Made by a program: the position numbers and the translations under genes. 6,500 bases of DNA from Candidatus Krumholzibacteriia bacterium (GTDB taxonomy: Bacteria > Krumholzibacteriota > Krumholzibacteriia > LZORAL124-64-63). A model generated the notes under the pieces. It worked only from the letters and a program-made list of their open reading frames with translations. It was not told the DNA's origin and searched no databases. Of the stretch, positions 6,333 to 6,500 are shown piece after piece. The DNA is taken from the NCBI GenBank assembly GCA_030643455.1, contig DAOWLV010000197.1, positions 1 through 6,500 on the forward strand, written 5' to 3'. Position 1 is the stretch's first letter; each line of letters begins with the position of its first letter.

Positions 6333-6500
6333 ATGATTAAGCCGCACGGCTTATTAGTACCGCTCGGCTGAACACATCACTGTGCTTACACCTGCGGCCT
6401 ATCAACGAGGTCGTCTTCCTCGAGCCTTCAGGGGACTAATGTCCCGCGAGATCTTATCTCAGGAGGGGCTTCCCGCTTATCTGCTTTCAGCGTTCATCCC
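6333..6500 (-). rRNA. rrl: 23S ribosomal RNA, 3' end (partial)
   Basis: Read on the minus strand, the edge of the window begins GGGATGAACGCTGAAAGCA, followed by TAAGCGGGAAGCCCCTCCTG, AAGACGACCTCGTTGATAGG and CGGTACTAATAAGCCGTG. These match the conserved last ~170 nt of bacterial 23S rRNA. The 3' end is set about four nt after GGCTTAA by comparison with E. coli (GGCUUAACCUU), so it is accurate to a few bases. The rest of the gene lies beyond the window. Confidence 0.95.

Noticed and set aside
6322..6353. Terminator-like hairpin (TAAGCC/GGCTTA) and seven-T run at the 23S 3' end
   Set aside because: The stem is part of the 23S 3' domain, only 6 bp long and separated from the T run by nine bases. 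Termination here would exclude 5S from the operon.

Overview
The window comes from a Gram-negative bacterial chromosome. GC is in the high fifties percent by eye, and every gene lies on the minus strand, so the transcription order runs from high to low coordinates. It opens with the 3' end of an rRNA operon (23S 3' end, a spacer of about 130 bp without a tRNA, then 5S rRNA) closed by a strong intrinsic terminator. The rRNA fragments and proteins mark a bacterium with a cell envelope that makes polysaccharide. The sequence alone does not fix the phylum; an uncultured lineage is plausible but unproven.

Downstream of the terminator lies an NDP-forming acyl-CoA synthetase with the ATP-grasp module first and the CoA-ligase (alpha-like) module second. 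In this copy the reading frame is broken between the CoA-binding Rossmann fold and the succinyl-CoA-ligase-like domain, so it appears as two overlapping ORFs. The 3' half overlaps the next gene, sppA, by ATGA. sppA encodes a membrane-anchored 67-kDa-type signal peptide peptidase with both catalytic residues intact. After a 120-bp gap come a Wzz/GumC-type polysaccharide chain-length determinant and the first ~38 codons of another gene. That last gene sits where the partner cytoplasmic tyrosine kinase (CpsD type) is normally found, so the low-coordinate end may be the start of an exopolysaccharide locus that continues outside the window.

I found no mobile element, CRISPR array, phage gene or clearly new system. 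The points most worth a second look are the frame break in the acyl-CoA synthetase, whose flanks are consistent with a short deletion inside a conserved CoA-binding loop, and the third C-terminal membrane segment of the Wzz protein. Every plus-strand ORF looks like an antisense shadow of these genes.
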